This document shows positions 1-11,552 of a stretch of DNA of 64,000 nt, piece after piece. The DNA is from Datura wrightii (taxonomy: Eukaryota > Streptophyta > Magnoliopsida > Solanales > Solanaceae), in the NCBI GenBank assembly GCA_035772735.1, contig JASDFA010000007.1, positions 38,718,501 through 38,782,500 of the forward strand, in the 5' to 3' direction. The translations under genes were made by a program, and so were the position numbers. Numbering within the stretch: position 1 is the first letter of the stretch; each line of letters opens with the position of its first letter. The notes under the pieces are model-generated. The model did no database searches. It was not told the DNA's origin and saw only the letters and a program-made list of their open reading frames with translations.

Positions 1-697
1 TAGGTTATGTGGCCAGTATGTAGAATGTACCGAGTAGGCAGGGTAAGTAAAACTACTAAAGTAAGTAAAATCATTTAAAGACAATGCATACTATAAAACA
101 TAAACATTAAGAATCTGAGAGTAGAGATTGCATGCATTCTTTCTGAAATCATGATCTCATCATAACATAACATATCATCATAACATATCATAACATAATC
201 TATTGAGTCAAACCTGAAATCTAATATTTATAAATGAAGCTTAACATTGAGTCAAACCTTCTTTAGAGCATGCTTACATATTTAATTCTCATGAGTAATG
301 TACATGCATAACTGAAATCATGAGGAACAATGGGAGACTCGTCTTTTATCCGACATACCATGATTGAGCTTACGTGGTCCCAACTATCACACTTAAGTGG
401 GTAGAGCCATCCAAATCCTTGCCAGGGCTAGGGATGATACCATAATATCGATATAAAGCTTGTGGCCCAACAGGGCAGGGGATAGCTCACAAGGGAAGTC
501 CCAAAATAATAATGTATAAAACTATGTTGGCACGTAGTTCTGAGGCATAGGGTGATCGACCCTTAGCCTACTCGGTGCTAGACACTACTCCCAAAAACAT
601 GCATGTGCTCTACATCATTATTCAACGAAGCTCAACATCGTCTATTCACAAAGCTCATAAATCAAATACATCTCAAAGCAGAAATCATGTATAAGAG

Positions 698-931
698 AAG
701 CTTTAACTCAAACCATACCACAAGCTAAAAGATAATTGGGAGTCTTCGCTCCAAAATGGTAAGCTAAGAATATGAAAAAATTTAACTCAAACATACCACA
801 AGCTGAAAATATAAGTCGGAGTCTTTGCCCCAAAACCATGTCGTAATCTATGCTTATGAAAAACTTTACCTCAAACATACCACAAACTGAAAATATAAGT
901 GGGAGTCTTCGCCCCAAAACCATGTGGTAAG
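698..931 (-). repeat. tandem repeat inside LTR A, three units of about 77 bp
   Basis: Three imperfect units each carry a form of ACCACAAGCTGAAAATATAA followed by GGGAGTCTTCGCCCC and an ATGTGGTAAGC-like tail. The minus strand stays open across them and would encode a repeated short peptide, but this is a by-product of the repeat and not a gene. The same array, also about three units, lies at 29204-29440 in the other A LTR. A two-unit slice was copied to 21851-22063. Confidence 0.8.
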
Positions 932-1599
932 CTTAATTCGGGAAATCATTAATCGTACTTAAACATGTGGGCATTGCCCAAAGCTTTATCATACTTGAAA
1001 GAACTCAATTCATATTGACAACATAATTATAAATATGGGTAACTTGAAAATATACTTTTCATATAATACCACATCATCACCATCCATTCATCAAAATCTC
1101 ATCTTTCATGAACTTTTAAACAATGGGCTTTTTAATTCATAAAGCTAGCTAGATACATGATTTTTAATTGAAAATATTATAAAACTTTCCCATACATCGT
1201 AATTCAATAATAGAAATGTATTTAAATCATACCCATGAAATGAATTAGGAGATTCACACATTGGGTTAAAACCCCATAGATTAGTCATAGATCATTCATG
1301 ATTTACATAGGGATTAGGAATGGGTGTGAAAGGAATCACCCATTCATAACCCTACATTCATCATGGTAGCTGATTCTTACACTTCTTCGAATTCCCAATA
1401 GGAAATTGAAGAGAAATTGATGAATGCTAGGCTTGATCATCCTCTCTAGTATTCTACCTTCCATGCATGAATGAGTAAGGCCTAAAATGCACTTAACACC
1501 TTTAAAAGTCACTATTCATAACTCAAAACGACATAATTTAGGGCCTTAGGAACTAAGATATTACGGAAAAGCCCTTATTAAATTCACAGAAAATAACTA

Positions 1600-2050
1600 C
1601 AAGGTGGTCCCACTGAGAGACCCTAACGACTAGTTCCCTAAGACCACGACTCGTGGCATGGTCCGTGAGGTACACTGCTCATCTGATTGTCTGGTCTTGT
1701 CATGGGCAACCTCACGACTCGTTACTGGTGACCACGACTCGTGGTCACCACCCATTATGTACACTGCCTCCATGCCAATTATTTTCTCAACTGGCTTACA
1801 TGACCCTCCCCACGAATCATGGTGACTGACCACAACTCATGGGGTCCTTCCGTCAAGTACACTGCCCTTCTTCCTTCTCTTTTCCTTCTCACCCACCCCA
1901 CGACTGACCTAATGAGTTAAGGGGCCTGACCACCAATCGTGGTCATGCCCGTGGGGTCTCATTTTCTAAAGTTTCACATTAACTCCCTAGGCCTCCCCAC
2001 GAGTGACATCACGACTCGTGGGCTGCTCTCACAAGTCTCCTTATGACTCG
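1600..2050 (-). promoter_or_regulatory. U3 block rich in ACGAGTCGT-type palindromes (LTR A)
   Basis: In element orientation this is the upstream (U3) part of the LTR. Variants of CCACGACTCGTGG and CACGAGTCG recur roughly every 30-50 bp, often in facing pairs, while the bases between them vary. Equivalent blocks lie at 15230-15560 and 25110-25445 (LTRs of C), 21120-21450 (D), 30110-30545 (A, 5' LTR), 51290-51600 (J) and 52430-52620 (K). A transcription-factor or silencing-factor site is an inference; the sequence shows only the recurring motif and its fixed place in the LTR. Confidence 0.5.
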
Positions 2051-2129
2051 TTCTGAGTCTGATGCAAAATTTCAACTTTTTTTCCATTTCAACTCCCATG
2101 TATGATCTTTAGGCTTCCGAGGCATAGAA

Positions 2130-2146
2130 ATATCTCCCCCTCGGGA
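2130..2146 (-). other. polypurine tract of element A
   Basis: The plus strand reads tatctccccctcggg, so the element strand is purine-rich and abuts the LTR end. This is where plus-strand DNA synthesis would be primed. Element C has the same arrangement at 15651-15664. Confidence 0.75.
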
Positions 2147-2374
2147 ACATTTGTCCTCAATTGTTGAAAAAGATACAGAAAAGCAGAGAAACGCAATCAT
2201 TATGCTGAAGTACTGATCAATTACACCGAAAATTGACGGAATGACTACTTATGGTTCATACTACATAGTTGAACTAAATTCACAAATCATACATACATCC
2301 ATATACATAAAAGAAACATGGACACATGAATTGAACATGAAAACTAAATTGAGTTTTAGGTCGAAACTAATACC

Positions 2375-4130
2375 TCAAGCTGGAACTGAGCTGGTAGAGA
2401 ATAAATGTGGGTATCTAGCCATCATCTCCGCTTCGGCTTCCCACCTAGCTCCCTCAACCTATTGATTTCTCCATAACACTTTAACTGAAACTACTTCCTT
2501 GTTCCTTAGCCTTCAAACCTGACGATCCAATATTTTTACCGGAACCTTATCATAATTGAGGCTATGTCTCACACCAACACTGTCCACCGGGATAACTAGA
2601 GATGGATTACACAGACATTTCTTCAAGTGCAATAAATAAAACACAGGATGCACAGAAGATAACTCTGAGGGCATCTCAAACTCATACGCCACCTTGCCAA
2701 CTCTTTTCACATTCTGTTAAGGGCCAACATAACGAGGGCTGAGTTTTCCTTTCTTTCGAAATCGCATAATTCCCTTTGTGGGAGAGACGTTCAAAAACAC
2801 CAAGTCATCCATCTCATACTCAAGTTCTCTCCTCCTCACATCGGCATAGGACTTTTGACGATTCTGAGCAGTTTTCAACCTATCCCTTATCAACTGAACC
2901 TTCTCCATTTTCTCATGAACTGAATCAGGACATATCACACCGCCGCACCAACCTCAAACCACCCAATGGGCTATCTACATCTCCGCCCATAGAGAGCCTC
3001 GAACGACGCCATCTGGATACTAGAGTGTTAGTTTTTATTGTTGGAAAACTCAATCAAGGGCAAGTGATCATCCCAACCACCTTTGAAGTCAATCACTCAT
3101 TCCCTCAATATGTCCTCGAGAGTCTAGATTATTCGCTCCTCTTGACCATCCATTTGCGGGTGAAGTGCGGTGTTGATCTTAACCTGTGTGCCTTGTCCAT
3201 TTTGAAATGACCTCTAAATCTGAGAGGTAAATTGGGTACCTCTGTTTGAAATGATGGATAAGGGCACTCCATGCAATTGAACTAGCTCCCGGATATGTAG
3301 TTTGGCATAATCCTCCATAGAATCCATGGTTTTAACCAGTAGAAAATGTGTATCCTTAGTCAACCTGTCTACCACAACCCAAATGGAGTCATATTGTTAA
3401 CGAGTACATGGTAAACCTGTGATGAAGTCCATATTAATTTCTTCCACTTCCAAGTAGGAATGCTGATATCCTGAAGTACACCTCCCGCCCACTGATGCTC
3501 GACCTTTACTTGCTGACAGTTTGGACTCTTGGTCATGAATTCTGCGATATCCTTCTTCATGTCCTTCCACCAATAAATTTCCCGTAAGTCACGGTACATC
3601 TTGGTGGCACTTGGATGGATAGAATACCTGAATCATTGAGCCTCGTGCAATATCCGGCTCCTCAAATCATCAATACCTAGTACACATAAGCGACCCTGGT
3701 ACCGATGCACACCATATCCCCCTTTGGAGAAGACCTCTACTTTCTGATTCTGAATGGTTTCCTTTAACTTTACCAAAACTGGGTCCTTATATTTCATAGA
3801 GTTTACATCTACCACCAGGGACATATATAGTATAATTTATTTTTACATCTACCACCAGGGACGATTCCAATCCATTCTAAACCACAACACCTCCATCAGT
3901 CGAGTCAACCAACCTAACTCCCAACCTTGCGAGTCGATGCACATCCTTCACCAACTCCTTTTTCTCTTCATCCACATGGGACACACTCTTCATAGAGAGC
4001 CTACTAAGTGTGTACGCTACCACATTGGCCTTACCCAGATGGTAAAGCACAGTCATATCATAGTCATTGAGTAGCTCCAACCACCATCTTTTCCAAAGAT
4101 TGAGATCTTTCTGAGTAAACACATTCTAAG
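2375..4130 (-). pseudogene. pol: element A pol, 3' part: RNase H end, integrase, chromodomain
   Basis: This is a decayed integrase region of a Tekay-like chromovirus. Reading the minus strand from 4130 down: the RNase H tail and spacer (about 3633-4122), the H2C2 zinc-binding region (3369-3599, with EIYWW and CQQVK), the catalytic core, the linker with the GPY-type motif (PRYVGP near 2720), and a chromodomain tail (EAEAEMMARYPHLF) ending at a TGA at 2375-2377. The frame is broken several times. At the second catalytic position, codon 3244-3246 reads Asn (SIISNRG) where integrases of this family have Asp. A 40-bp insertion with a repeated flank lies at 3802-3862. The upstream part of this gene continues at 13026, beyond element B. 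Confidence 0.85.
3802..3862. repeat. 21-bp direct duplication flanking AT-rich filler
   Basis: The 21 bp at 3802-3822 (tttacatctaccacc followed by agggac) recur at 3842-3862, separated by about 19 bp of AT-rich filler (atatatagtataattta). The equivalent place in element C (near 17330) has a single copy, so this is a local change in A, typical of templated break repair. Confidence 0.7.
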
Positions 4131-6240
4131 CTCTTTTTCACGCCCCGCCTTTGGAGGCATTACTGGCACCTGGTGCCCTACTAGGACCTGGACTGTTGGA
4201 CTAGCTGAGCCGAAGGATTTCTAATGCCAGGATGGCTCTAACTCTGGATTAAAAAAAATGATGAGCTATATAACGGCTGTAAATATAGCCTCCGGTCGAC
4301 TAGGCCTGACACCTGTAAGAAAACAATAGCTACCCAGAACAACTGAATCAATAGGGAACCTATGCGGGCCCACAAGGCCACCATGCGGTCTAGTTATTTC
4401 TGAATCAAGCAAACAAGTGCTAAACTGCTATGTGACCAACAGGATCACCACTATCAACTGAATAAGGCCCCACACGACCATCATAGATAAACTAAAACAT
4501 ACACACGGCCTCACACGACTGGTACAGCTAACCACAGGGAATATACAGTCTGCAAGCCTCTAAGAATACTGATAAGATGGTCGGGACAGGGCCCCGGCCT
4601 ACCCATACTGTACAACAAAAGAGAAGGAATAAACCTCTAGTTGTCAAGCTCCAGATGACTAGAGCTGATGACGCTGTGTGTTGGCTGGAATCACGAGGGA
4701 TCGACTCCTCGTCTATGAGTACCTGCAAGCAAGTAATGCACCGCCCCCAAAAGGGCGTCAGTACCGCTGGTACCAAGTATGTAAAGCAATAACTAAACAT
4801 GACTGAGAATAGACAGTAATACTGATAGTTACTGAGTAACAGAAGATGGCTAAGACTGTCTGGGATGGCAGAATCTGTACCGAGCTTAACTGTACTAGAA
4901 AGAAGATAAGAATCGTACCTATCGATACGACATCCTGCTACCTATCAATTTAATAAGTAACATATATATATATAGCATACAAGAACCTATACCAGCCCCC
5001 ATAAGCCGGAAGGTTCCAATCAACACGCAATCTATATACCCCATACCCGGGTCAAACCATCAAAAAATAAATTAGCTCCACTCACCTAATAACTACGAGC
5101 ACCCCGCCGGCCCCCTGGATATGCATCTTGGGGCTCTATGGGCCCCTGACTATAACTATATCTGAGTTCGGAGGACTCTTGTAACTATAATTTGAGATCT
5201 GTATCTGTAATCTGTAATTTGTGCCCTGGGCGCAAGCTCTCAATAGGGTATGCTATAATGCTGATCATCCTGCTATAGGGAATGTTGTATCCCATCTTCG
5301 TCCTACTGCGGATGGCATGCCACTCCTTGGAGTGACGTATCCTCACCCTCTGGCGGGCGAGTCGACACTGCTATTAACCCTGGGGTGGCAAGGAAGCTCT
5401 AAGGGTGCCCACATAAAACAATCAGGTCTCTACAAACAACAATAATCACATATAACATGTATAATAAATCTGATAATACAGTTCATGTTTTGATATTCTA
5501 TTATTATTCTCTGGCTGAATTAAACTGAATCTGGTACTGAGTCTTAAATAATATCTCGCTGTTTAATACTAATTTACTGACTTTTATTATTAATATGGAA
5601 TTATAATACAAACATACTTAATACTCGGTTTCTGGAACATTCTTTTGGGATTTATTCTATTTTACTATACTAGAATTACTAACTTGCCGAAGAAACTGGC
5701 TTTAGATACCTTAGTTGTCGGTTTTCCGGTTAACTGGCATAACACGGTCAATATTAAACTATTTCTTCCAACTGTATTCACATTCATAGCAATTAGAACT
5801 AAAATCATCAATATTCCGGAAGAAAATGCTACTTTGAATATATATATCTATCCATAACTTTGACTTATCGAAAAACAGCCGAAAACTCGCTATTTCTCAG
5901 AAGTCCAGAAGGGAGAAATACTCACTTTAGGGCTAGGAGTATATTAACACTAATTTGGAGAAATTCCACTTATCTTAGCTCGGTAGGACGACAGTTCACT
6001 AACCGAATTTCACGAAACTAACTCCGCAGGAATGCTCCCTGCAGCTTAATACTTCACACCCAAGATTAATTCGAGTTTGGAATGCATCTAATAGCGTAAA
6101 TAGATGAACTTTTATGTTGAACCCACCACGTTTAATAGAGTAAATGGATGAACTTTTATGTTGAACCCTCGTTCTCCCTTATTCTGGTCATGTTCTGGAA
6201 ATAAAATTTTGTGAAATGAAGTTAAAAACCGTAGTGGGGC

Positions 6241-6249
6241 TTTATATAG
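6241..6249 (-). promoter_or_regulatory. TATA-box candidate of LTR B
   Basis: The minus strand reads ACTATATAAA about 250 bp into the LTR, followed by a GC-rich stretch. The corresponding segment is deleted from the 5' LTR (junction near 12900). A second TATA-like stretch (GCTATAAAAAGG) lies nearer the LTR start and survives at about 12937-12948, so which one was used is open. Confidence 0.4.
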
Positions 6250-6404
6250 TGGAGCCTGCACAGGCCCTCCGTGCCACGTTGTCCATCACGGAGAGGCAAC
6301 CTCCATGGCATGTTTCCATCGCAGAGGGGGTCTGCCCGGCCTCCTCTTGCGATGCTTCAATGTGGAGCTTGTCCGGTCTCCCCCCGGGCCTTTTTCTAGC
6401 AGGT

Positions 6405-6456
6405 ATGGCATTCTAAAACTCTTAACCAACATGGCATTCTAAAACTCTTAACCAAC
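6405..6456. repeat. perfect 26-bp tandem duplication in LTR B
   Basis: Two copies of a 26-mer beginning atggcattctaaaactc lie back to back (6405-6430 and 6431-6456). The partner LTR has one copy near 12948, so the duplication arose during or after integration. Confidence 0.85.
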
Positions 6457-6501
6457 ATGTGAATAGGCCATCTAAATGTCATATATTTACGGGGTGTAAC
6501 A

Positions 6502-6515
6502 TCCTCCCACCCTTA
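6502..6515 (-). other. polypurine tract of element B
   Basis: The plus strand reads tcctcccaccctta right after the LTR end, giving a purine run on the element strand. Confidence 0.7.
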
Positions 6516-6768
6516 AGAACATTCGTCCTCGAATGTAAACTTCTAGTTGCAAGAATTTCAACTTACTTGACTTGTTCTAGAAAAATTTCGGCAGAGTTTC
6601 CCCTATAATATGGGCTATCTCAAAAATCCTTAAATGCAGAAAAGTCCAATGCAGGTACTCCACGCAACACTATTATTCATCACAACATAAATTAAAGCCA
6701 ACTATTTCACTTATTCACATAATATAAGGCAATTCATAAAACAACAATACTAACGTACCTCTGGCTGG

Positions 6769-8100
6769 TTAAGTCTGAAACAGTTGAGGATATCTGACTT
6801 TCATATCTTCCTCTTCTTCCTAAGTCATTTCCTCTCGGTTCCTATTACGCCATAACACCTTGACAGAAGCAACATCTTTAGTTCTCAACCTGCGAATCTA
6901 CCTATTTAGTATGGCTACTGGAACCTCTTCATAAGTCAGCTCTTCCATAACCTGGAAATCCTTAACTGGGACAACTCTAGAGGGGTCTCCTATATACATC
7001 CTCAGCATGGACACATGGAAAATTGGATGGACAAACTCTAATTCTTGAGGCAAGTTCCACTCGTATGCCACATGTCCTATTCTTCGACGAATCTCATAAG
7101 GCCCAACAAACCTTGGGCTGATCTTACCTTTCTTGTTGAACCTCATCACCCCTTTCATAGGATAAACTTTCAAAAACACCCAGTCATTCATATTAAATTC
7201 CAGGTTTCTGCGCCGCACATCAGCATACGATTTTTGGTGGCTCTGAGCAGTCAGTAGGCGTTCTCTGATAAGCTTTACCTTTTTTTCTGACTGATGAATA
7301 ATATCCGGCCCAATCAGCGCTGACTCACCTACTTCAAACAAGCCAACTGGCGATCTGCATTTTCGCCCATAGAAAGCCTCATAGGGCGCCATCTGGATAG
7401 CTGAGTGATAACTATTGTTATAAGAAAACTCAATAAGTGGTAGGTGCTCATCCCGGCTACCTCCAAAGTCCAATACACACGCTCGTAACATATCCTCGAG
7501 CGTCTGAATAGTGCATTCTGCTTGTCCATCTGTCTGAGGGTGGAAAGTTGTGCTTAGGTTAATTTGTGTTCCCAGGCCTCTCTGAAATGATTGCAAAAAT
7601 TTAGCTTTAAATTGCTCCCCTCTGTAAGAGATAATGGAAACGGGAACACCATGCAGTCTGACTATTTTTCTTATATACAACTCAGCATAATCTTCGGCGG
7701 AGAAAGTAGCCCTTACTGGAAAAAAATGGGTTGATTTTGTTAGTCTATCAACAATTACCCAAATCGAGTCATTTCTATGTCTGGTACGGGGTAATCCTGC
7801 TAGAAAATCCATATTTACTGCTTCCCACTTCCAAAGAGGCACAATTATGACTTGAGTCAATCCGCCTGGTTTCTGTTGTTCCGCTTTTACTTTCTGGCAG
7901 TTAGGACACTGGGCTACGAATTCTGCTATTTCCCTCTTCATACCTGGCCACCAGTAGATTTCTTCAATATCGTGGTACATCTTCGTCGCGCCTGGGTGGA
8001 GAGAATAGGGGGCGTAATGTACCTCCCTCATAATCTGCTGGTGAAGCTCTAAAATATCTAGAACACAAAGGAGGCCTTTACATCGCAACACTTCATCCTT
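6769..8100 (-). pseudogene. pol: element B integrase with decayed chromodomain
   Basis: An open stretch of 397 codons (6898-8091) holds most of the integrase. The zinc-binding region has His25 and His32, then Cys62 and Cys65 in CPNC. The catalytic core follows (NMDFLAGLP for the first Asp, DGQAECTIQTLEDM for the Glu), then a linker with SPRFVGPYEI. The second catalytic Asp is replaced by Tyr (IISYRGEQF, codon 7624-7626), so this protein would not join DNA even if made. Downstream of 6898 a stop and further breaks interrupt a chromodomain-like tail (LRTKDVASVKVLW, then DMKVRYPQLF), which ends in TAA at 6769-6771. It is preceded in the polyprotein by RNase H. Confidence 0.9.
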
Positions 8101-9800
8101 AGTTAACTGAAAATCCGGCGCTTTTCCTTACTGAACTCTATATTTAAGCTGAACTAGGTCAGAATCTTCATACTGCCGTTCCTTTACTTCCAAAACTAAT
8201 GACGACACAGCGGAGTTCTGAATTATCGCTCTGTTGTCCTTTGTTTTTTCTACGTGAACGGCTAAACTGGCTAACTGGTGTATTTCTCTGGCCAACTCCC
8301 GCTGCTCAGGATGCAAGTACGCTAGACTCCCGATAGATTTGCGACTAAGGGTATCTGATACCACGTTGGCCCTTCCTGGGTGGTACAAAATATGTACGTC
8401 ATAATCTTTCAGCAATTCCAACTAGAAGTGCTGCCGCAAATTCAGCTCTCTCTGAGTGAAGACAAACTATAGGCTCTTATGATCAGTGAAAATATCCACA
8501 TGGACTCTATACAAGTAATGTCTCCATATCTTTAGAGCGTGGATCACTGCGGCTAGTTCCATGTCGTGGGTAGGATAATTCTTTTCATGTTTCCTCAGCT
8601 GTCTGGAAGCATAAGCAATTACTTTACCATGCTTTATCAACACACCATCCTAACCCAATACCCGAAGCGTCACAATTAACTGCATAACCCTCTATACCTT
8701 CTGGTAATGCTAATACTGGGGCGTAGGTTAACCTGTCTTTCAATTCCTTGAAACTCTGCTCACATGCCTCTGTCCACTGAAACTTTACTACTTTTTGCGT
8801 CAACTTAGTCAGAGGTGCCGCTATGGTGGAGAATTCCTCAACAAATTTTCTGTAGTAGCCTGCTAATCTTAGAAAACTGCGTACTTCGGTCGGAGTGGTA
8901 GGTCTTGGCCATGTTTTTACTGCTTCTATTTTCTGTGTGTCTACTTGTATACCAGCATCCGACACGATATGCCCCAAGAAGGCTACTGAGTCCAACCAAA
9001 ATTCACATTTAGAGAACTTGGCATACAGCTGGAGGTCCCTGAGAATCTGAAGCACTGTCCGCAAATGATCCTGGTGGTCTGCCTCAGAGCGAGAATACAC
9101 CAGAATGTCGTCAATAAACACTATCATGAACAGGTCCAGGTATGGTCTGAAGATTTTGTTCATCAGGTCCATAAATACTACTGGGGAATTCATCAGCCCA
9201 AATGACATGACAAGGAATTCAAAATGGTCGTATCTGGTCCTGAAGGCAGTCTTTGGAATGTCCCTTTCACGAACTCGAACCTGATGATACCTGAACCTTT
9301 AGTCAATCTTAGAGAAATATCTAGACCCCTGTAGCTGATCAAACAAATCATCTATTCTGGGAAGCAGATACTTATTCTTGACTGTAACCTTTTTCAATTA
9401 CCGGTAATCTATACACATGCGGAGTGAGCAATCCTTCTTTCTCACAAATAAGACTGGCGCACCCCAAGGTTAAGTACTCGTCCTAATAAAGCCTTTATCT
9501 AAAAGATCTTTCAGCTGCTCCTTTAATTATCTGAGTTATGCAGGAGCCATACGATACGGAGGAATTGATATGTGCTGAGTGCCTGGTAGAAAATCAATTG
9601 CAAAATCTATTTCTCTTTCTGGGGGATACCAGGTAGCTCGTCTGGGAATACGTCGGGGAATTCATTAACCACTGCAATAGACTGGAGAGTCGGAGGCTCT
9701 ACCCGAACATCCTGGACTCTGACTATGTGGTAAATGCATCCCTTAGCTATCAACTTCCTTGCCTGAAGGTAGGAAATAAACCTACCTTTTGGCGTAGCTG
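8101..9800 (-). pseudogene. pol: element B reverse transcriptase and RNase H
   Basis: The best-kept part is 8624-9208: the RT palm with the catalytic FIDD box (MIVFIDDILVYSRSE), then FSKCEFW, VAFLGHIVS, the thumb (VRSFLRLAGYYRKF) and the start of RNase H (NCDASGIGLG). RNase H resumes at 8128-8421 with VLYHPGRANVVSDTLSRKS-type residues and the spacer to integrase. N-terminal RT (about 9208-9800) is recognisable but has several stops. The family is Ty3/gypsy, Tekay-like. This is a relic with no single long frame. Confidence 0.85.
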
Positions 9801-10160
9801 TACTACCCTTCCACTCTCATACCGCTTCCCCTGGAAAGTGGAATCGGACCGTCTTGGTCCAGCATTCTACATTGGCATAGCACGACACTGACCAATCCAT
9901 ACCCATGATGGCATTGAAATCAATTATCTCTAATTCTACCAGATCTACTGTAGTCTGACGATCAGCAACCTCTACTGTACACCCTCAATACACCTTCTGG
10001 CTATGATGGAGTCACCAAAGGGTGTAGATATTGAAAAGGGTTGCTAAAGCAACTCTGGTACAACACTGAACTTTCGAGCCACAAATGGGGTAACGTAGGA
10101 AAAAGTAGATCCTGGATCAATCAATACATAAGCAGGGTGTGAGCAAATAGTCATCGTACC
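9801..10160 (-). pseudogene. pol: element B aspartic protease
   Basis: The retroviral-type active-site loop is visible as IDPGSTFSYVTP near 10105-10140. Downstream it becomes ragged. It would have released Gag and Pol products in the virus-like particle. It is continuous with the gag C-terminus upstream, as expected for a single gag-pol frame in this clade. Confidence 0.8.
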
Positions 10161-11552
10161 TATTACCACATCTGGATATGCCTCTGAGTCCTGCCTTCCT
10201 GGTAATACATAGGTGCGGCTTGGGCCTGTACCTGAACTAGAGGCCCCTGATCTACCTCGGCCTCTACCTGCTGGACCTGAGGGCCTACCCCCTGCCGAGG
10301 CTGTCGGATATCGCGGCCCTGCTGACGCCCTATCCTGACTATCTCGTCTACCCTGACCCCTGGCTGGAAAGTCTCTCATCACGTGACCCTCCTGCCTGCA
10401 TATATAACACCCTGTGGAGCCATATCTGCAAGCTCCAGTGTGGGGTCGGTTGCAAATAGGGTAAGGTGGGGGTGTGTACCTGCTCTGCTCTGCCCTCCTT
10501 TGCTGAGGTGAATCTACCGTTCGAGAACTGTCGCCGGACTCTGACTGTCCTCTGCGACTGAATCTACCCCTCTGCTGCTGTGGTGGAGGTGGGGGTCTAG
10601 GTGGCCTATTTGACAGTCGTTTCCTCGGTCCTCTCTGAATCTCCTTCTATATTTTATCTAATCTATCCCTTCGGCGCTGTTCCTGATTTATTCGTCTGCT
10701 ATCCTGTTGTCGCTGTCTAAGGCCCTCAATAGTCTGGGCAAAAGCCTGCACCCGAGCAATATCCATATCTTCCTGCAGCGTAGCTATCATGGATGCCTCA
10801 ATATATTTTGGGTTCAGACCCATAATAAACTGGTGGACTCTAGATGGCATGGCATCCATAAAGGCTGGAGCATAACGAGCCAAGGAATCGAACTACAGGG
10901 CGTATTCCCGTACACTCCTCGCCCCCTTCTCCAAGCGCAAAAATTGATCCATCCGGGCCTATCGGATTTCCCATGGAAAATAACGATCCAAGAAGGCCTC
11001 TGAAAAGCTGGACCAGGTCAGAGGGGCAACATCTCTCCCTCGGGACCTTTCCCAACTCTCGTACCATAACACAGCAATATCCCACAGCCGGAATACCGCT
11101 AACTCAACTGATTCTGTAGATGTCACATGCATGACCCAGAAGATTCTCTGCATCTGATCCAGGAAGTACTGGGGGTCCTCCTCCTTATCCGACCCTGTGA
11201 ACTGTGGGGGACCTAGTGCCAAAAATTCTTGGACCCTCGAGCTGCCAGGCCCACTCGATGACTCTGCTGTTACGGGTGGCACTGACTGGCGCTGAGTAGC
11301 CATAATTTGTGCCAACATAACTACTGCACTTCGAATTTCCTGGTCGGATGGTGTAGGTACAGGGACTGTCATAGGTAATGTAATCCCGAGTGGTAGCTGG
11401 TGGGGTGGGGACTACTGAGAAGGTCGAGATGATGCCTCTGTATCGCCCTCAGATCGGGATGATTCTTGATGAAGCTGAGGCATCCTGCTGGTGCCTTCTC
11501 CTGCTGCGGTATCCAGTCTTCTAACTGTGGCAGGATGACGCTGGTCTACCAT
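10161..11552 (-). pseudogene. gag: element B gag (capsid and nucleocapsid)
   Basis: The likely start is the ATG at 11550-11552 (MVDQRHPATVRR), about 200 bp inside the primer site. An in-frame TAG near 11415 splits it from the next open part beginning at 11372. The capsid domain contains FLALGPPQFTGSDKEEDPQ and FLDRYFPWE, the usual retrotransposon-gag signature. A second segment (10647-10883) carries ARYAPAF and FIMGLNPKY. The nucleocapsid zinc knuckle near 10385-10425 reads CYICRQEGHVMRDF, with Phe in place of the last Cys. A glycine/arginine-rich stretch follows before the protease. Confidence 0.85.

Larger units (their letters stand above)
1..2129 (-). repeat. 3' LTR of chromovirus A (left end beyond window)
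   Basis: This is the long terminal repeat of a Ty3/gypsy element read on the minus strand. It matches 28107-30548 in order and content, and more distantly the LTRs at 13513-15650, 23419-25516, 19078-21533 and 52243-54405. Its inner end (about 2121-2129) is a mutated version of the family end GGTATAACA and is followed directly by a polypurine tract. It holds a 77-bp-type tandem array (698-931) and a palindrome-rich block (about 1600-2050). The outer TGTCACG end lies outside the window. Orientation and identity as the 3' LTR follow from the pol fragment on its right. The two A LTRs differ at roughly one base in ten by eye, so the insertion is old. Confidence 0.85.
4136..6501 (-). repeat. 3' LTR of element B (2366 bp)
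   Basis: It begins TTTCACGCCCCGCC (the family TGTCACACCCCGCC with G changed to T at 4137) and ends GGGGTGTAACA. It contains TA repeats near 4968, a 44-bp-period two-unit tandem repeat at about 6089-6169, a minus-strand TATA candidate (6241-6249), a GC-rich stretch with CTCCGTGCCACGTTG (6267-6281), and a 26-bp tandem duplication (6405-6456). The partner LTR lacks that duplication and also about 1.09 kb matching 5268-6353. These two differences account exactly for the 1113-bp length gap. Confidence 0.9.

Noticed and set aside
708..923. Minus-strand open frame with a repeated peptide (VLGQRL, IFSACGMFE)
   Set aside because: It is the translation of the 77-bp LTR tandem repeat. The frame also appears at 21772-21981 and 29227-29430 wherever the repeat lies, with no protein-level conservation beyond the DNA repeat.
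698..931. Regular repeats as a CRISPR-like array
   Set aside because: Units are about 77 bp, directly adjacent without unique spacers, and lie in a plant LTR.
2776..3210. Plus-strand open frame of 144 codons
   Set aside because: It is antisense to element A's integrase, whose minus-strand motifs (LSPRYVGP, SIISNRG) explain the sequence.
4528..4800. Overlapping open frames on both strands in LTR B
   Set aside because: They lie in non-coding LTR sequence, overlap each other, and do not persist in the partner LTR at 12190-12440.
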